Assembly: GCA_946479615.1 (NCBI GenBank) | Contig: CAMLGR010000092.1 | Coordinates: forward strand, 1-18,708 | Source: an uncultured Bacteroidota bacterium | Lineage (GTDB): Bacteria > Bacteroidota > Bacteroidia > Chitinophagales > Chitinophagaceae | DNA: 18,708 nucleotides | Reading direction: 5' to 3' | Shown here: positions 1-8,400 of the stretch, piece after piece | How positions within the stretch are numbered: the first letter of the stretch is position 1 | Layout: each line of letters starts with the position of its first letter | Program-made: the position numbers and the translations under genes | Notes under the pieces: model-generated | Told to the model about the DNA's origin: nothing | Seen by the model: only the letters and a program-made list of their open reading frames with translations | The model's database searches: none

Positions 1-276
1 AAGACTGTACTACAATTGAAGAATAGAACACGGATGACGCAGATGGATGGATATAATATGGATAATTCAGATTGAATCCATCCTGTCCGTTCCATCTGTG
101 TTCCATTGACATTGCAAGATAAAGACTGTACTACAATTGAAGAATAGAACACGGATAAGACGATAGGACGGATTTATAATGCTCTCTGATTTAATCGTTG
201 GCTAACTCTGGAATAATATCTCGTCAACCCAAAATCCATTTTCATCCGTGCATCCAATTCTATCCGTGTTCTATTC
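1..276. repeat. Dispersed direct and inverted repeats of the ACACGGAT type
   Basis: A 35-bp segment beginning AAGACTGTACTACAATTGAA occurs exactly twice, at 1-35 and 122-156. Its last 15 bases (GAATAGAACACGGAT, 21-35 and 142-156) recur as a perfect reverse complement at 262-276. Around 85-105 there is a looser inverted version (CCATCTGTGTTCC), and GGAT/GATGGAT words fill the space between. The segment therefore holds two similar inverted-repeat units in tandem, the first about 120 bp and the second about 155 bp long. No reading frame of note crosses it. It looks like an intergenic repeat family; whether other copies exist in the genome cannot be seen here. Confidence 0.8.
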
Positions 277-472
277 CGGCTACTCTTATACACTTCCCAC
301 CCTATAACTTTATTTAACCACAAAACTCTTCTTAATCAATGATTCACCAGTTTCATCGACGGAATAGCGTTGCTCTCAATGATCTTTGCCGTTTGGCGTG
401 GCAGGAGCACAAAGGCCAGGGGCCTCCGGCGCCCATAATGAACACAGGCAGTCAGGAAGGAACGTGGTTTAA
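277..472. other. Gene-free stretch downstream of the YCII gene
   Basis: No convincing gene is present. A small GC-rich hairpin (AGGCC, loop agg, GGCCT at 413-425) lies about 50 bases beyond the stop codon of the minus-strand YCII gene, but no T-tract follows it in that direction, so it is not a canonical intrinsic terminator. On the minus strand a frame stays open for a little over 100 bases and ends in TGA at about 341. It has no plausible start and was not called. Confidence 0.5.
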
Positions 473-922
473 TTAATCTGCTACACTTTTCTTTTCAATC
501 ATTCCATGAATCCTGACTACTTCCATTAATGCAGCCGAACCATACCAGGGATGCAGTTCCATTTCCAGTATGCCTGCCTGGATAGCAGGATCTGTTTCTG
601 TCAATCGTTTTGCTTCTTCGATAGTCGCCACATCAAATATAAAAATGCCACGGATGCTTCCCCTGTCCATGAAGGGGCCAGCGATCACGAGTTTGCCTTC
701 TGCCGCCAGTTTTGTAATATTCTTCAAATGTGCCATCTGCACTTCCTGTCGTTTTACCGAATCGGTAATAGTTGTCTTACCCGATTTTAAAAATGCCATC
801 ACATATTTTTTCATGCCATATTGATCGGCGCCTAATTTTTTGGCCAGTACTGAATCATACGTCTGGCCAAACGATGCCAACCCCACAAAAAATGATACCA
901 GCAGCAAGATGATCTTTTTCAT
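473..922 (-). CDS. Exported YCII-domain (YciI-like) protein
   Basis: The 149-residue product begins with a typical signal peptide (KK, hydrophobic run, predicted cut near FGQ-T at residues 20-21), so it is probably periplasmic. Residues from about 38 onward match the YCII fold: a first strand with YVMAFLKSGK, a conserved His in AHLKNIT (H65), the GKLVIAGPF segment (77-84), and TDPAIQAGILEMELHPW (110-126) with D111 and H124. The His/Asp pair is the presumed active or ligand site in this dimeric ferredoxin-like family, which includes muconolactone-isomerase-like and chlorohydrolase-like enzymes. Cytosolic YciI proteins are about 100 residues, so the signal sequence and N-terminal extension account for the extra length. 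The gene stands alone and is divergent from the ABC transporter. Substrate unknown. Confidence 0.85.
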   Translation of the reverse strand: MKKIILLLVSFFVGLASFGQTYDSVLAKKLGADQYGMKKYVMAFLKSGKTTITDSVKRQEVQMAHLKNITKLAAEGKLVIAGPFMDRGSIRGIFIFDVATIEEAKRLTETDPAIQAGILEMELHPWYGSAALMEVVRIHGMIEKKSVAD

Positions 923-953
923 GATTTTTTAGTTTTGATTTGCAGGACACAGG

Positions 954-961
954 CAAATGTA
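954..961 (-). promoter_or_regulatory. Candidate -7 promoter element for the YCII gene
   Basis: The minus strand reads TACATTTG, an exact fit to the Bacteroidota -7 consensus TAnnTTTG, about 31 bases upstream of the YCII start codon. No good -33 TTTG/TTG is seen at the usual 17-23 bp spacing, so the call rests on the -7 element and its position. Confidence 0.5.
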
Positions 962-1154
962 GTGGGTTTCTTCATTGGCGCGCTACCATTCATCCTGGCT
1001 ACACCGGTCATTCGTTTTACCTGCCGGTTCCTGCTGTTTGCCGCCCCCAGTTGTTAACTGGTCGTAAAGAACTGTTCCTGTTAATGCCAAAATAAATATC
1101 TTAGTGATACAGGCGAATGATTTGCCAGCTGCCGGACTAATCAACCAATTATAA

Positions 1155-1937
1155 ATGGACAACGAAACCAACGTATCTGTTTTACAGGTAGAAGAGCTGA
1201 ATATTTCCTACGGCTCTTTCCAGGCTGTAAAGAATGTTTCCTTTGATGTAAAAGCGGGAGAAATATTTGGATTGCTGGGCCCTAATGGTGCCGGCAAGAC
1301 CAGTTCACTCAGCGCCATTGAAGGCTTGCTTAAACCTCAATCCGGGAATATTACCGTAGCAGGATTCAGTATCAGGGATAAACCGCTGTATGTACGTGCC
1401 AATATCGGTGTGCAATTACAGGCGACAAGTTTTCAACCCGAATTATCAGTCGAAGAAATATTGAGATTGTACGCCGGTGTGCATGGAGTAGAGATGCCCG
1501 CCGAAAAGCTGAAATCGATACTGGCCAATATTAAGCTCGGTGATGCTGGTAAGAAAAAATTCGGACAGTTATCCGGCGGGCAACAGCAACGGGTATCGCT
1601 GGTGATCGCACTGATACATGATCCCCGGCTGATATTGCTCGATGAGCCAACTACAGGACTTGATCCGCAATCACGCCGTCAGTTATGGGAACGGATAGAA
1701 GCGCTGCGCGAAAAAAATCATGGCATCCTGCTCACCACTCATTCCATGGAAGAAGCCGAAGCGGTATGCGATCGCATCGCTATCATCGATCATGGAAAGA
1801 TCATCGCTATCAATACCCCGCAGGGACTGATCGATAAACACCGGAACGATCCGGAAGTCATCAGCGCTTCACGGAAAGGAAAGATCACCCTGGAAGATGT
1901 ATTTATCGGTCTTACCGGGAAGGCTATCCGTTCATAA
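1155..1937 (+). CDS. ABC-2 type transporter, ATP-binding subunit
   Basis: The 260-residue protein is a complete ABC ATPase of the DrrA/CcmA-like exporter type. Visible motifs: Walker A GPNGAGKTS (42-50), Q-loop in the IGVQLQ segment (about 88-90), signature LSGGQ (139-143), Walker B LILLDEP (159-165), D-loop GLDP (168-171) and H-loop His in LLTTHS (H196). The C-terminal tail of about 40 residues (ITLEDVFIGLTGK) is typical of ATPases that energise ABC-2 permeases. It would sit on the cytoplasmic face of the inner membrane and drive the permease encoded 14 bases downstream. The start ATG follows an A/T-rich leader without a Shine-Dalgarno, as usual in this phylum. The exported substrate (drug, lipid or polysaccharide) cannot be read from the sequence. 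Confidence 0.95.
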   Translation: MDNETNVSVLQVEELNISYGSFQAVKNVSFDVKAGEIFGLLGPNGAGKTSSLSAIEGLLKPQSGNITVAGFSIRDKPLYVRANIGVQLQATSFQPELSVEEILRLYAGVHGVEMPAEKLKSILANIKLGDAGKKKFGQLSGGQQQRVSLVIALIHDPRLILLDEPTTGLDPQSRRQLWERIEALREKNHGILLTTHSMEEAEAVCDRIAIIDHGKIIAINTPQGLIDKHRNDPEVISASRKGKITLEDVFIGLTGKAIRS

Positions 1938-1951
1938 TCAAAACGACAATC

Positions 1952-2701
1952 ATGCAAACGACGATACCATCTACATCATCTGTACTTTCTTCTTTATTGC
2001 GCGCCGACTTTACCACGCAATGGCGCAACCGTAAATCAGTCATACTGGTCGTACTTGTGCCTACTATCATCCTGATCTCCTGGAAAGGATTGGTGGATAA
2101 GCTCGGCGGCACATTTGTACTTTCCAATTGTATCACGATCGGTCTGAATGCGATCGGTTTAATGGGGTATACCAATTCCATAGCGCGCGACCGTGACAAA
2201 GGTGTGTTCCAGCGCCTGCGGGTGACACCTGTACCATCCTGGTCGATCATGGTAAGCCGTCTTATTGTTCAGCTGGCCATGATACTCATCGTGACACTCG
2301 CCATTTTCATCGTCGGTAATTCCTATGATAAAATCACACTTACACCCGCCGGTTATATTGTAGGCTTGCTGGCTGCATTTGTTGGCGGTGCTGTTTACCT
2401 TGCATTAGGACAGGTGATCGTGGGATTGATCAAAAACCCCGAGACAGTGAATGCGGTTACGCGCCTCGTTTATTTTATATTCATCATGGTCGGAATGTTC
2501 GGTGAATTAGGTATGCTCGGACATGAACTGGGAGAAGTGGTGAAATGGTCGCCCTATGGCGCTGTCAAAAGATTATTGGAATCGAGTATGCGTCCACATA
2601 CCTGGAGCCAGGAGACAACTTTATTCCTGTTGGCGACAATCGGATATACAGTTGTGTTTACCGTGCTCGGGATTAAGTGGTTTAAGTGGAATACGAAATA
2701 G
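1952..2701 (+). CDS. ABC-2 type transporter permease
   Basis: The 249-residue protein has about six hydrophobic segments (roughly residues 30-45, 57-72, 100-121, 133-158, 170-190 and 223-241) and the ABC2_membrane layout. The cytosolic loop after the second segment (SIARDRDKGVFQRLRVTPVP, 75-94) is the conserved coupling motif in which E/DxG-x-RLRxTP contacts the ATPase. It follows the ATPase gene by 14 bases and almost certainly forms one operon and one transporter, acting as a homodimer with two ATPase subunits. No third gene (periplasmic adaptor or outer-membrane channel) accompanies it, which fits a simple half-transporter pair of the DrrAB/NodIJ kind. Confidence 0.93.
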   Translation: MQTTIPSTSSVLSSLLRADFTTQWRNRKSVILVVLVPTIILISWKGLVDKLGGTFVLSNCITIGLNAIGLMGYTNSIARDRDKGVFQRLRVTPVPSWSIMVSRLIVQLAMILIVTLAIFIVGNSYDKITLTPAGYIVGLLAAFVGGAVYLALGQVIVGLIKNPETVNAVTRLVYFIFIMVGMFGELGMLGHELGEVVKWSPYGAVKRLLESSMRPHTWSQETTLFLLATIGYTVVFTVLGIKWFKWNTK

Positions 2702-2722
2702 GGGGAGGATTCAGAGTTCAGA

Positions 2723-2827
2723 GTTATGAATTTAGAATTATGAATGGGTTAACTGGGATAGTTAACTCGGGCTGCTTTTTTTGTTCCTGGAATTCATTGA
2801 GTTCATTCATAATTCTTAATTCATAAT
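2723..2827. repeat. Inverted repeat between convergent genes (TATGAAT family)
   Basis: Arms at 2723-2746 and 2804-2827 are reverse complements at 22 of 24 positions and are built from 7-base words (TATGAAT, TTAGAAT, TATGAAT). Inside lies a second, perfect stem GTTAACT (2748-2754) / AGTTAAC (2760-2766) with loop GGGAT, and then a run of seven T at 2776-2782. It fills the gap between the 3' ends of the permease (+) and the receptor gene (-). It could act as a two-way terminator or 3'-end protector, but the nine bases between the inner stem and the T-run make it non-canonical as an intrinsic terminator. Confidence 0.75.
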
Positions 2828-2834
2828 TCCGAGC

Positions 2835-4964
2835 TTATCTCATTCCGAAGTTCACTCCGATTCCCGCATAACTATCATAAAAATAGCTCTCCCTTGTTTT
2901 TTGATTGGATAAAACATTTCTTCCGTTGGCAAATACACTAATGGTTTGAAAGAATGAATTTTCTTTCACGGGGATAGCATAGGCTAAAGAAACATAATTC
3001 AGTGCCAGCTCTGTTTCCTTTTTGGAAGAGACATTGTTGAAATGATTAACCTCCTGTCTTCCTGAACCAATCACGCCATTCAATTGGGCCGAAAGACGGT
3101 TAAAGCGGAAGGAATGCTGCATTCCTGCCTGCATTTTGTAGGATGTTGTAGTGAGCATATAACCAGTCATACCGTATACCTCGTATTTCGTATCCGGCAA
3201 TACTAAATTCAGCCGTACGTTCCAGCCAAATCTTGATTGATCTATTACGTTGGCAGCTGCATAAAAAGCCAGGTCCTTCCGGAAAATATGTCCCGGCATG
3301 AATACATAAAAAGGAGGATTGTATTGAAGTATGAACATGAAATTAAAATCAGAAGTCAGTTTACTGTAAGCTATTCCTGCTTGTATGCGATGCTGTAAAA
3401 AAGATGAATTGACCTGGAGAGAAACTAGTTTATCATTCAGTGCTTCGTAGTTAAGAGTGGGGAAACCAAGGTATAAATTGAATTGCCCGGCCGGAGCAAA
3501 GGATTCCAGCCTGCCCGGTGGATTTATCCAGTACTCCGATCCAAAATCATGGTTCATATCTCCGTAATCAGCTGAAATCTCCAGCTTGTCCAGTACATCA
3601 CCTGCATGAAGAAGATTTTTAAGATTCAATGAAAGTCCTGCATAGGTATTCCTGTTGGAAGCCTTCGTGGCAAACTTCCTGATCTTGCTGATATAAGTAC
3701 TATACCCTGCATACCCGGAAATAAAATCATTATAATTAAAATCGATCGCGGGGTTAATGCTGCTGTTTTTCGGATAAAATAGCATGGAATAACCACTGCT
3801 TGAAAATATACCACCCGAATTGTTGATCTGGTCAACCCTTCTGTACTTTGTTCTCTCGTGCAAATAGGTGTAGGTAACACTTGCCCGCAATTTGAACTTA
3901 TGTTCAGCAAAGAACTGGTAAGACAGGCGATCGCGTAAAAGATATTTATCTGTTCTTGCATTCGCATCTGTAGTTGCAGTCCTGTTAGATGGATCGCCGG
4001 GTGAAATCCGGGTAATGGCAAGCAGCTCTTTATCATATATATTTCGTGCACCGGAATATTCTAAGGAAATGCTATTCTGCAAATGACTAACAGGCTTCCA
4101 GTTGACAAACAGGCTGGCATGATAATCATCCAGGTTATTTTTAGTCCCGATTACCGGTTCAGTATAGTAACCACTATAATGAGCGGACAGGCTCGAATCT
4201 TCGGTGGTGCGTCCATGAAAATAATTGCCGGTAATGCCTGCTTCTACCTTATCGGAAAACCGGTAAGTGAGATTCAGAAAGGCTTTCAGGTTGGTCACCT
4301 TACTGCTGGCTTTTCCCTGCAGCGTATCGTTATTGTTGGCTGTGTAATAGTAGGTATTATGTTCCGATGATCCGGGTGAATATATTCCCTGCCATTCTGC
4401 AGAAGTATACAAGTGAAGCTTTCCGGTACCTGCCGATATAGAAACGTGTGTGCTATGCGACTGGCCGGTGCTATTATTCTTTTGCAGGTTTTGAGAAAGC
4501 AGGTATTGATTAGTGACAGGAGGAAAAAGACTATTGGCTGTCCATGACATTCCATAACGCGAATCAACATGAATAATGGGTTTGCCATGATATCCCTGTT
4601 TGGTATTGATCCTGAAAACGCCGGCCTTGATAAAAGGGTATTGCTCACCTTCCAGCCGTGTACGGTCGAAACTCACCTCTTCAATATCATAGAGGCTGAT
4701 CGAATTGGGATCCAGTAAAATATTTCCATTCACTAAAAAAAGATAATTGTTCGGGTTGGGGTCGAGCGAAAATACCCAGGGGAATAAACCATTCACGGCT
4801 TTCAGGAAATTATCGGTAGGATAGCGCCTGATCTCTTCTCCTTTAATGACGAGAAGCGGTGCATTAAGTTGGGTAATGCTTTTGGGAAAAGAAAGACTGT
4901 CCTGTGCAACAAGGCGGGAAACTGTCAATAACAAGGCAAGGAGAAGAACTGTCTTTTGTCTCAT
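2835..4964 (-). CDS. TonB-dependent receptor-like outer-membrane protein
   Basis: The 709-residue protein starts with a signal peptide (1-20, cut after VA-Q). A plug-like domain follows at about 35-125 (APLLVIKGEEIRRYPTDNFL, then NNYLFLVNGN and ISLYDIEEVSFD), in the order seen in SusC/RagA-type plugs. The remaining ~570 residues alternate short aromatic strands and polar loops as in a 22-strand barrel. The C-terminus (AGIGVNFGMR) is a final strand. It lacks the N-terminal carboxypeptidase-regulatory-like domain common in Bacteroidota SusC proteins, no SusD gene is adjacent, and it is shorter than typical SusC (~1000 residues). It is therefore a compact, solitary receptor of unknown ligand. 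The only close neighbour with possible functional linkage is the divergent small Cys/His protein at 5119. Confidence 0.8.
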   Translation of the reverse strand: MRQKTVLLLALLLTVSRLVAQDSLSFPKSITQLNAPLLVIKGEEIRRYPTDNFLKAVNGLFPWVFSLDPNPNNYLFLVNGNILLDPNSISLYDIEEVSFDRTRLEGEQYPFIKAGVFRINTKQGYHGKPIIHVDSRYGMSWTANSLFPPVTNQYLLSQNLQKNNSTGQSHSTHVSISAGTGKLHLYTSAEWQGIYSPGSSEHNTYYYTANNNDTLQGKASSKVTNLKAFLNLTYRFSDKVEAGITGNYFHGRTTEDSSLSAHYSGYYTEPVIGTKNNLDDYHASLFVNWKPVSHLQNSISLEYSGARNIYDKELLAITRISPGDPSNRTATTDANARTDKYLLRDRLSYQFFAEHKFKLRASVTYTYLHERTKYRRVDQINNSGGIFSSSGYSMLFYPKNSSINPAIDFNYNDFISGYAGYSTYISKIRKFATKASNRNTYAGLSLNLKNLLHAGDVLDKLEISADYGDMNHDFGSEYWINPPGRLESFAPAGQFNLYLGFPTLNYEALNDKLVSLQVNSSFLQHRIQAGIAYSKLTSDFNFMFILQYNPPFYVFMPGHIFRKDLAFYAAANVIDQSRFGWNVRLNLVLPDTKYEVYGMTGYMLTTTSYKMQAGMQHSFRFNRLSAQLNGVIGSGRQEVNHFNNVSSKKETELALNYVSLAYAIPVKENSFFQTISVFANGRNVLSNQKTRESYFYDSYAGIGVNFGMR

Positions 4965-4992
4965 AAGAATAGCAGGTTTACTGGTCCGGCAA

Positions 4993-5000
4993 CGAATGTA
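4993..5000 (-). promoter_or_regulatory. Candidate -7 element for the receptor gene
   Basis: The minus strand reads TACATTCG, one mismatch from TAnnTTTG, about 28 bases upstream of the receptor start codon. This spacing matches that of the better promoters in the window. No convincing -33 element is present. Confidence 0.35.
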
Positions 5001-5118
5001 GATATAATTTCAACCAGGAAGCAGCAGCAGGCATCTTAAAATTTTGTTTATTTCACCGGCTTACTCATGCAACCCTTTTACGACCGGATCTATCAGACAC
5101 TAAACCATCATTCCCATA

Positions 5119-5460
5119 GTGAGAACCGCCACTGCCATACTGCTTTTATTCGCCTTTACGGTAGCGCAATACGACAGGTATATAAGTTTTATAGAATGTA
5201 AAGTGATCAATTACAGCAGTGCAGCAGGACCGGTATGCGATTGTGAAAAATTATTGCAGAGAACCAGCGCTGCCGGTAACCTGCCGGCACTTCCCGCAGG
5301 ACATACACATAACCATACTGACCAACTATATGACTACTCCGTTGCACCGGCAGGCCCGGCAGGTTATTCTCCCGGAGATAAAAATGATTTTCATATAGTG
5401 ACACCCGGGCTGGCGACAGGAGTTTATGCCAGTATCGAACATCCTCCTTCCCTGAATTGA
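5119..5460 (+). CDS. Small exported Cys/His-containing protein of unknown function
   Basis: The open frame follows an in-frame TAA at 5101-5103 and contains no ATG near its beginning, so translation most likely starts at GTG 5119, giving 113 residues. The N-terminus (RTATAILLLFAFTVAQ) is a signal peptide or membrane anchor. After it come three cysteines in the pattern C27-x12-C40-D-C42 (the last two as CDCEKLL) and a His cluster HTHNH (62-66). A Pro/Gly-rich, probably unstructured tail follows. I do not recognise a named family. The Cys and His residues would suit metal binding at the membrane or in the periplasm, and divergence from a TonB-dependent receptor would suit a role in metal or chelate uptake; both are inference. 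The frame could also be chance, but the signal sequence argues otherwise. Confidence 0.55.
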   Translation: MRTATAILLLFAFTVAQYDRYISFIECKVINYSSAAGPVCDCEKLLQRTSAAGNLPALPAGHTHNHTDQLYDYSVAPAGPAGYSPGDKNDFHIVTPGLATGVYASIEHPPSLN

Positions 5461-5479
5461 CGGATATTTTTTATAGATT

Positions 5480-5500
5480 GGTATATCATTTCGGTATACC
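5480..5500. promoter_or_regulatory. Possible operator: repeated GGTATA upstream of the thioredoxin-fold gene
   Basis: GGTATA at 5480-5485 pairs with TATACC at 5495-5500. The second half is part of a longer palindrome GGTATACC (5493-5500), so the site is at once a direct and an inverted repeat. It sits about 40 bases upstream of the ATG at 5537. The binding protein is unknown and the call rests on symmetry alone. Confidence 0.25.
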
Positions 5501-5536
5501 TGTTATTTTATTTTATCAACTCAATCAATTACTATT

Positions 5537-6415
5537 ATGAAGTATATATCATTGATGGCAAGTTTGCTTGCCATAACTTTTATTTCTTTCGGGCAACATC
5601 CATCCCCCGTTTTATATGGACCTATTATAAAAGCTGATCTCGAAGCGGCTCCTTACAACCAATGGTTCAGTACAGGGTATGATAACTATCAGCCCAATGC
5701 TGATGTGGTGAGCAGTTTAAAGAAAACAAATACAAAAGATATTACCGTGCAGATATTCATGGGGACCTGGTGCGGTGATAGCCGCCGGGAAGTGCCGCAC
5801 TTTTTAAAACTGACTAATGAAATAGGATGGAATGATAATAAAATAAAGATCATTGCTGTTGGCGGCAGCGATTCTTTATATAAGCAAAGTCCTGGTGCGG
5901 AAGAAGCGGGTAAAGGAATATACCGGGTGCCCAGTATCATCATTTATAAAAACGGGATAGAGATCAACCGCATTACCGAATTTCCGGTAAACTCATTGGA
6001 AAAAGATCTGCAGGCAATTATCGCCGGGAAAGAATATGTTCCTAATTACAAAAGTTTAGTCATCATCAACCGCTGGATCGTGGATGGTACATTAACTGAC
6101 AAAAACACGGCCACCCGCGGATTGGCCATGCAGGTAAAAACACTAACGGGAGGTGAAAATGAATTGAACAGCCTTGGTTACCTGTTATTAAAACAAAGCA
6201 AAAAAGAAGAGGCCCTGCGGATCTTCCAGGTCAATAGCATTCTTTATCCTGAATCGGCGAATGTCATTTCCAGTCTGGGGGAAGGGTATTTAAGAACGGG
6301 TGATAACCGGAATGCCGTATTGTATCTCGAAAGGGCGCTGGCATTGAATAAGGAACCAGGGGTGCTGAAAGAGATACTGGGAATGCTGTATGAGGCAAAG
6401 GGGGTGAAGGAGTAA
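5537..6415 (+). CDS. Secreted thioredoxin-fold protein with C-terminal TPR region
   Basis: The 292-residue protein has a signal peptide (1-20, SFGQ-H) and then a thioredoxin-like domain (about 35-165). The active-site region is MGTWCGDS (75-82) and the cis-proline region is YRVPSIIIYKNG (129-140). Only one cysteine of the usual CxxC is present: the motif is C79-G-D-S82. A monothiol CxxS site cannot run a classical dithiol exchange on its own; such domains usually isomerise, trap mixed disulphides, or have a different job. Residues from about 205 form helical pairs resembling two TPR units (LGYLLLKQSKKEEALRIFQV; EGYLRTGDNRNAVLYLERAL), a protein-binding platform. It is likely periplasmic. It lies 165 bases upstream of lepA, with a GC-rich hairpin between, so it is probably a separate transcription unit. 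Confidence 0.8.
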   Translation: MKYISLMASLLAITFISFGQHPSPVLYGPIIKADLEAAPYNQWFSTGYDNYQPNADVVSSLKKTNTKDITVQIFMGTWCGDSRREVPHFLKLTNEIGWNDNKIKIIAVGGSDSLYKQSPGAEEAGKGIYRVPSIIIYKNGIEINRITEFPVNSLEKDLQAIIAGKEYVPNYKSLVIINRWIVDGTLTDKNTATRGLAMQVKTLTGGENELNSLGYLLLKQSKKEEALRIFQVNSILYPESANVISSLGEGYLRTGDNRNAVLYLERALALNKEPGVLKEILGMLYEAKGVKE

Positions 6416-6440
6416 AAACCCGGGCAAATCCTCAGTAAAA

Positions 6441-6490
6441 CCTGGCCCGGGGCTCAGGAGGTGACACCTCGAGTCGGACGACCCGGGGCC
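6441..6490. repeat. GC-rich nested palindromes downstream of the thioredoxin-fold gene
   Basis: Three hairpins overlap. CCTG-GCCC-g-GGGC-t-CAGG lies at 6441-6458. GAGGTG-a-CACCTC is perfect at 6458-6470. An outer pairing joins GGCCCGGGG near 6444-6452 with CCCGGGGCC at 6482-6490. The segment is far richer in G+C than the flanking genes. It begins about 25 bases after the stop of the upstream gene and no T-tract follows, so it may be a 3'-end structure, a Rho-type stop, or a dispersed palindromic element. Confidence 0.6.
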
Positions 6491-6523
6491 AAAACGGGTA
6501 GCTCTTCCCTCGCTCATTTTCAT

Positions 6524-6531
6524 TACCTTTG
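6524..6531 (+). promoter_or_regulatory. Candidate -7 promoter element for lepA
   Basis: TACCTTTG is an exact match to TAnnTTTG, 49 bases upstream of the lepA ATG. This suggests lepA is transcribed from its own promoter with a leader of about 40 bases. No clear -33 TTTG is seen. Confidence 0.5.
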
Positions 6532-6580
6532 CCCACCTGAAAAATCCGCCTGCTCTGGCGGGTAAAAGAGGACATCGTAC

Positions 6581-8374
6581 ATGAAGAATATCCGCAATTT
6601 TTGCATCATCGCTCACATTGATCATGGTAAATCCACCCTGGCTGACAGGCTGTTACAAAGTACCGGTACTATCAGCGACCGGGATATGATGGACCAGGTA
6701 CTGGATGATATGGACCTGGAACGGGAAAAAGGCATTACCATCAAAAGCCATGCGATCCAGATCAATTATAAACATACCGACGGACAACAATACATCCTGA
6801 ACCTGATCGATACACCCGGTCACGTCGATTTCAGCTATGAAGTGAGCCGTGCACTGGCTGCCTGCGAAGGCTGCCTGTTGCTGGTAGATGCTTCACAGGG
6901 TATCCAGGCGCAAACGATCTCCAACTTATACCTCGCAATTGACAACGATCTCGAGATCATCCCGGTGATCAATAAGATCGATATGGAAGGTGCCATGGTG
7001 GAAGAAGTGCAGGACCAGATCATCGAACTGATTGGTTGTAAGAAAGAAGAGATACTATTGGCCAGTGCGCGTACGGGTGTGGGTGTGGAAGCGATACTCG
7101 ATGCCATCGTCAACCGCATACCGGCTCCCAAAGGAAAACCGGATGCTCCTTTACAGGCATTGATCTTCGACAGCGTATTCAATAGCTTTCGCGGTATCAT
7201 CGTTTACTACCGGATTGTAAATGGCTCGATCAAAAAAGGAGATAAGGTAAAATTTGTTTCTACCGGCCAGGAATACGAAGCCGATGAAGTAGGTATATTG
7301 AAATTGAAAATGACGCCAAAGGATAAAGTGACCTGTGGCGATGTGGGCTATATTATTACCGGTATCAAGAATGCGAAAGAAGTAAAAGTGGGTGATACCA
7401 TTACTACTTCTATCAATCCTACACAGGAAGTGATCAAAGGTTTCCAGGAAGTAAAGCCGATGGTATTCGCCGGTATCTTCCCTGTCAATACCGAAGACTT
7501 TGAAGAATTGCGCGAGTGCATGGATAAACTGCAATTGAATGATGCTTCGCTCACTTATGAACTGGAAACATCACAGGCGCTTGGCTTTGGTTTCCGTTGC
7601 GGGTTCCTGGGATTGCTGCACATGGAAATTATACAGGAGCGGCTGGAACGGGAGTTCAATCAAACGGTGATCACGACGGTTCCCAACGTTAGTTTTATCG
7701 GGTATACAACCAAAAATGAAACGATCATTGTCAACAACCCGACAGAGTTTCCCGACCCGGTAAAGACCGATCATATCGATGAGCCATTTATCAAGGCGCA
7801 GATCATTACCAAGCCTGAATATATCGGTAATATCATGACCCTTTGTTTGGGTAAACGCGGGATACTGATGAATCAAAGCTACCTCACTACTACCCGGGTA
7901 GAACTGTTATTTGAAATGCCATTGACAGAGATCGTATTTGATTTTTATGATAAATTAAAAAGCCAGACAAGGGGATATGCTTCTTTCGATTATCATCCGA
8001 TCGGTTACCGTGAAGCAGATATTGTGAAAATGGATATCCTGCTGAATAACGATAAGGTGGATGCGTTGAGTGCATTGATCCATCGGAGCAGGGCGCAGGA
8101 ATTCGGGAGAAAGTTATGTGAGAAACTGAAAGAATTATTACCAAGACAGCAATTCCAGATCGCGATACAGGCGGCTATTGGCGCCAAAGTCATTGCGCGG
8201 GAAAACATCTCTGCGATGCGGAAGGATGTAACGGCTAAATGTTATGGTGGTGATATCAGCCGGAAACGCAAGCTCCTGGAAAAACAGAAAGAAGGTAAGA
8301 AACGGATGAGACAGATAGGCAATGTGGAAGTACCACAGGAAGCCTTCCTGGCCGTGTTGAAGCTGGATGATTGA
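6581..8374 (+). CDS. lepA: Elongation factor 4 (LepA), ribosome back-translocating GTPase
   Basis: The 597-residue protein is full length for LepA (about 600) and co-linear with the family. GTPase motifs: G1 AHIDHGKST (11-19), switch I region with REKGITIKS (48-56), G3 DTPGH (77-81), G4 NKID (131-134) and G5 SAR (about 162-164). Domain II follows from ~190, then the EF-G-like domains III and V. The LepA-specific C-terminal domain includes the conserved tail [20 protein letters not shown] and [20 protein letters not shown]. LepA binds ribosomes and helps initiation or resolves stalled translocation under stress. The ATG at 6581 gives the canonical [17 protein letters not shown] start. A strong intrinsic terminator follows. 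Confidence 0.98.
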   Translation: MKNIRNFCIIAHIDHGKSTLADRLLQSTGTISDRDMMDQVLDDMDLEREKGITIKSHAIQINYKHTDGQQYILNLIDTPGHVDFSYEVSRALAACEGCLLLVDASQGIQAQTISNLYLAIDNDLEIIPVINKIDMEGAMVEEVQDQIIELIGCKKEEILLASARTGVGVEAILDAIVNRIPAPKGKPDAPLQALIFDSVFNSFRGIIVYYRIVNGSIKKGDKVKFVSTGQEYEADEVGILKLKMTPKDKVTCGDVGYIITGIKNAKEVKVGDTITTSINPTQEVIKGFQEVKPMVFAGIFPVNTEDFEELRECMDKLQLNDASLTYELETSQALGFGFRCGFLGLLHMEIIQERLEREFNQTVITTVPNVSFIGYTTKNETIIVNNPTEFPDPVKTDHIDEPFIKAQIITKPEYIGNIMTLCLGKRGILMNQSYLTTTRVELLFEMPLTEIVFDFYDKLKSQTRGYASFDYHPIGYREADIVKMDILLNNDKVDALSALIHRSRAQEFGRKLCEKLKELLPRQQFQIAIQAAIGAKVIARENISAMRKDVTAKCYGGDISRKRKLLEKQKEGKKRMRQIGNVEVPQEAFLAVLKLDD

Positions 8375-8400
8375 GAAAGATCATGATTAAATTATAAATG

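Noticed and set aside
277..472. Minus-strand stop-free tail ending near 341, suggestive of a gene remnant
   Set aside because: Only a little over 100 bases open, with no start and no recognisable family; could be chance.
983..1171. Minus-strand open frame of 62 codons between the YCII and ABC genes
   Set aside because: It overlaps the ABC start, has no promoter or family resemblance, and would occupy the divergent promoter region.
7151..7534. Long open frame antisense to lepA
   Set aside because: It lies wholly within the strongly conserved lepA coding sequence and its translation resembles no protein family; it is a codon-bias shadow.
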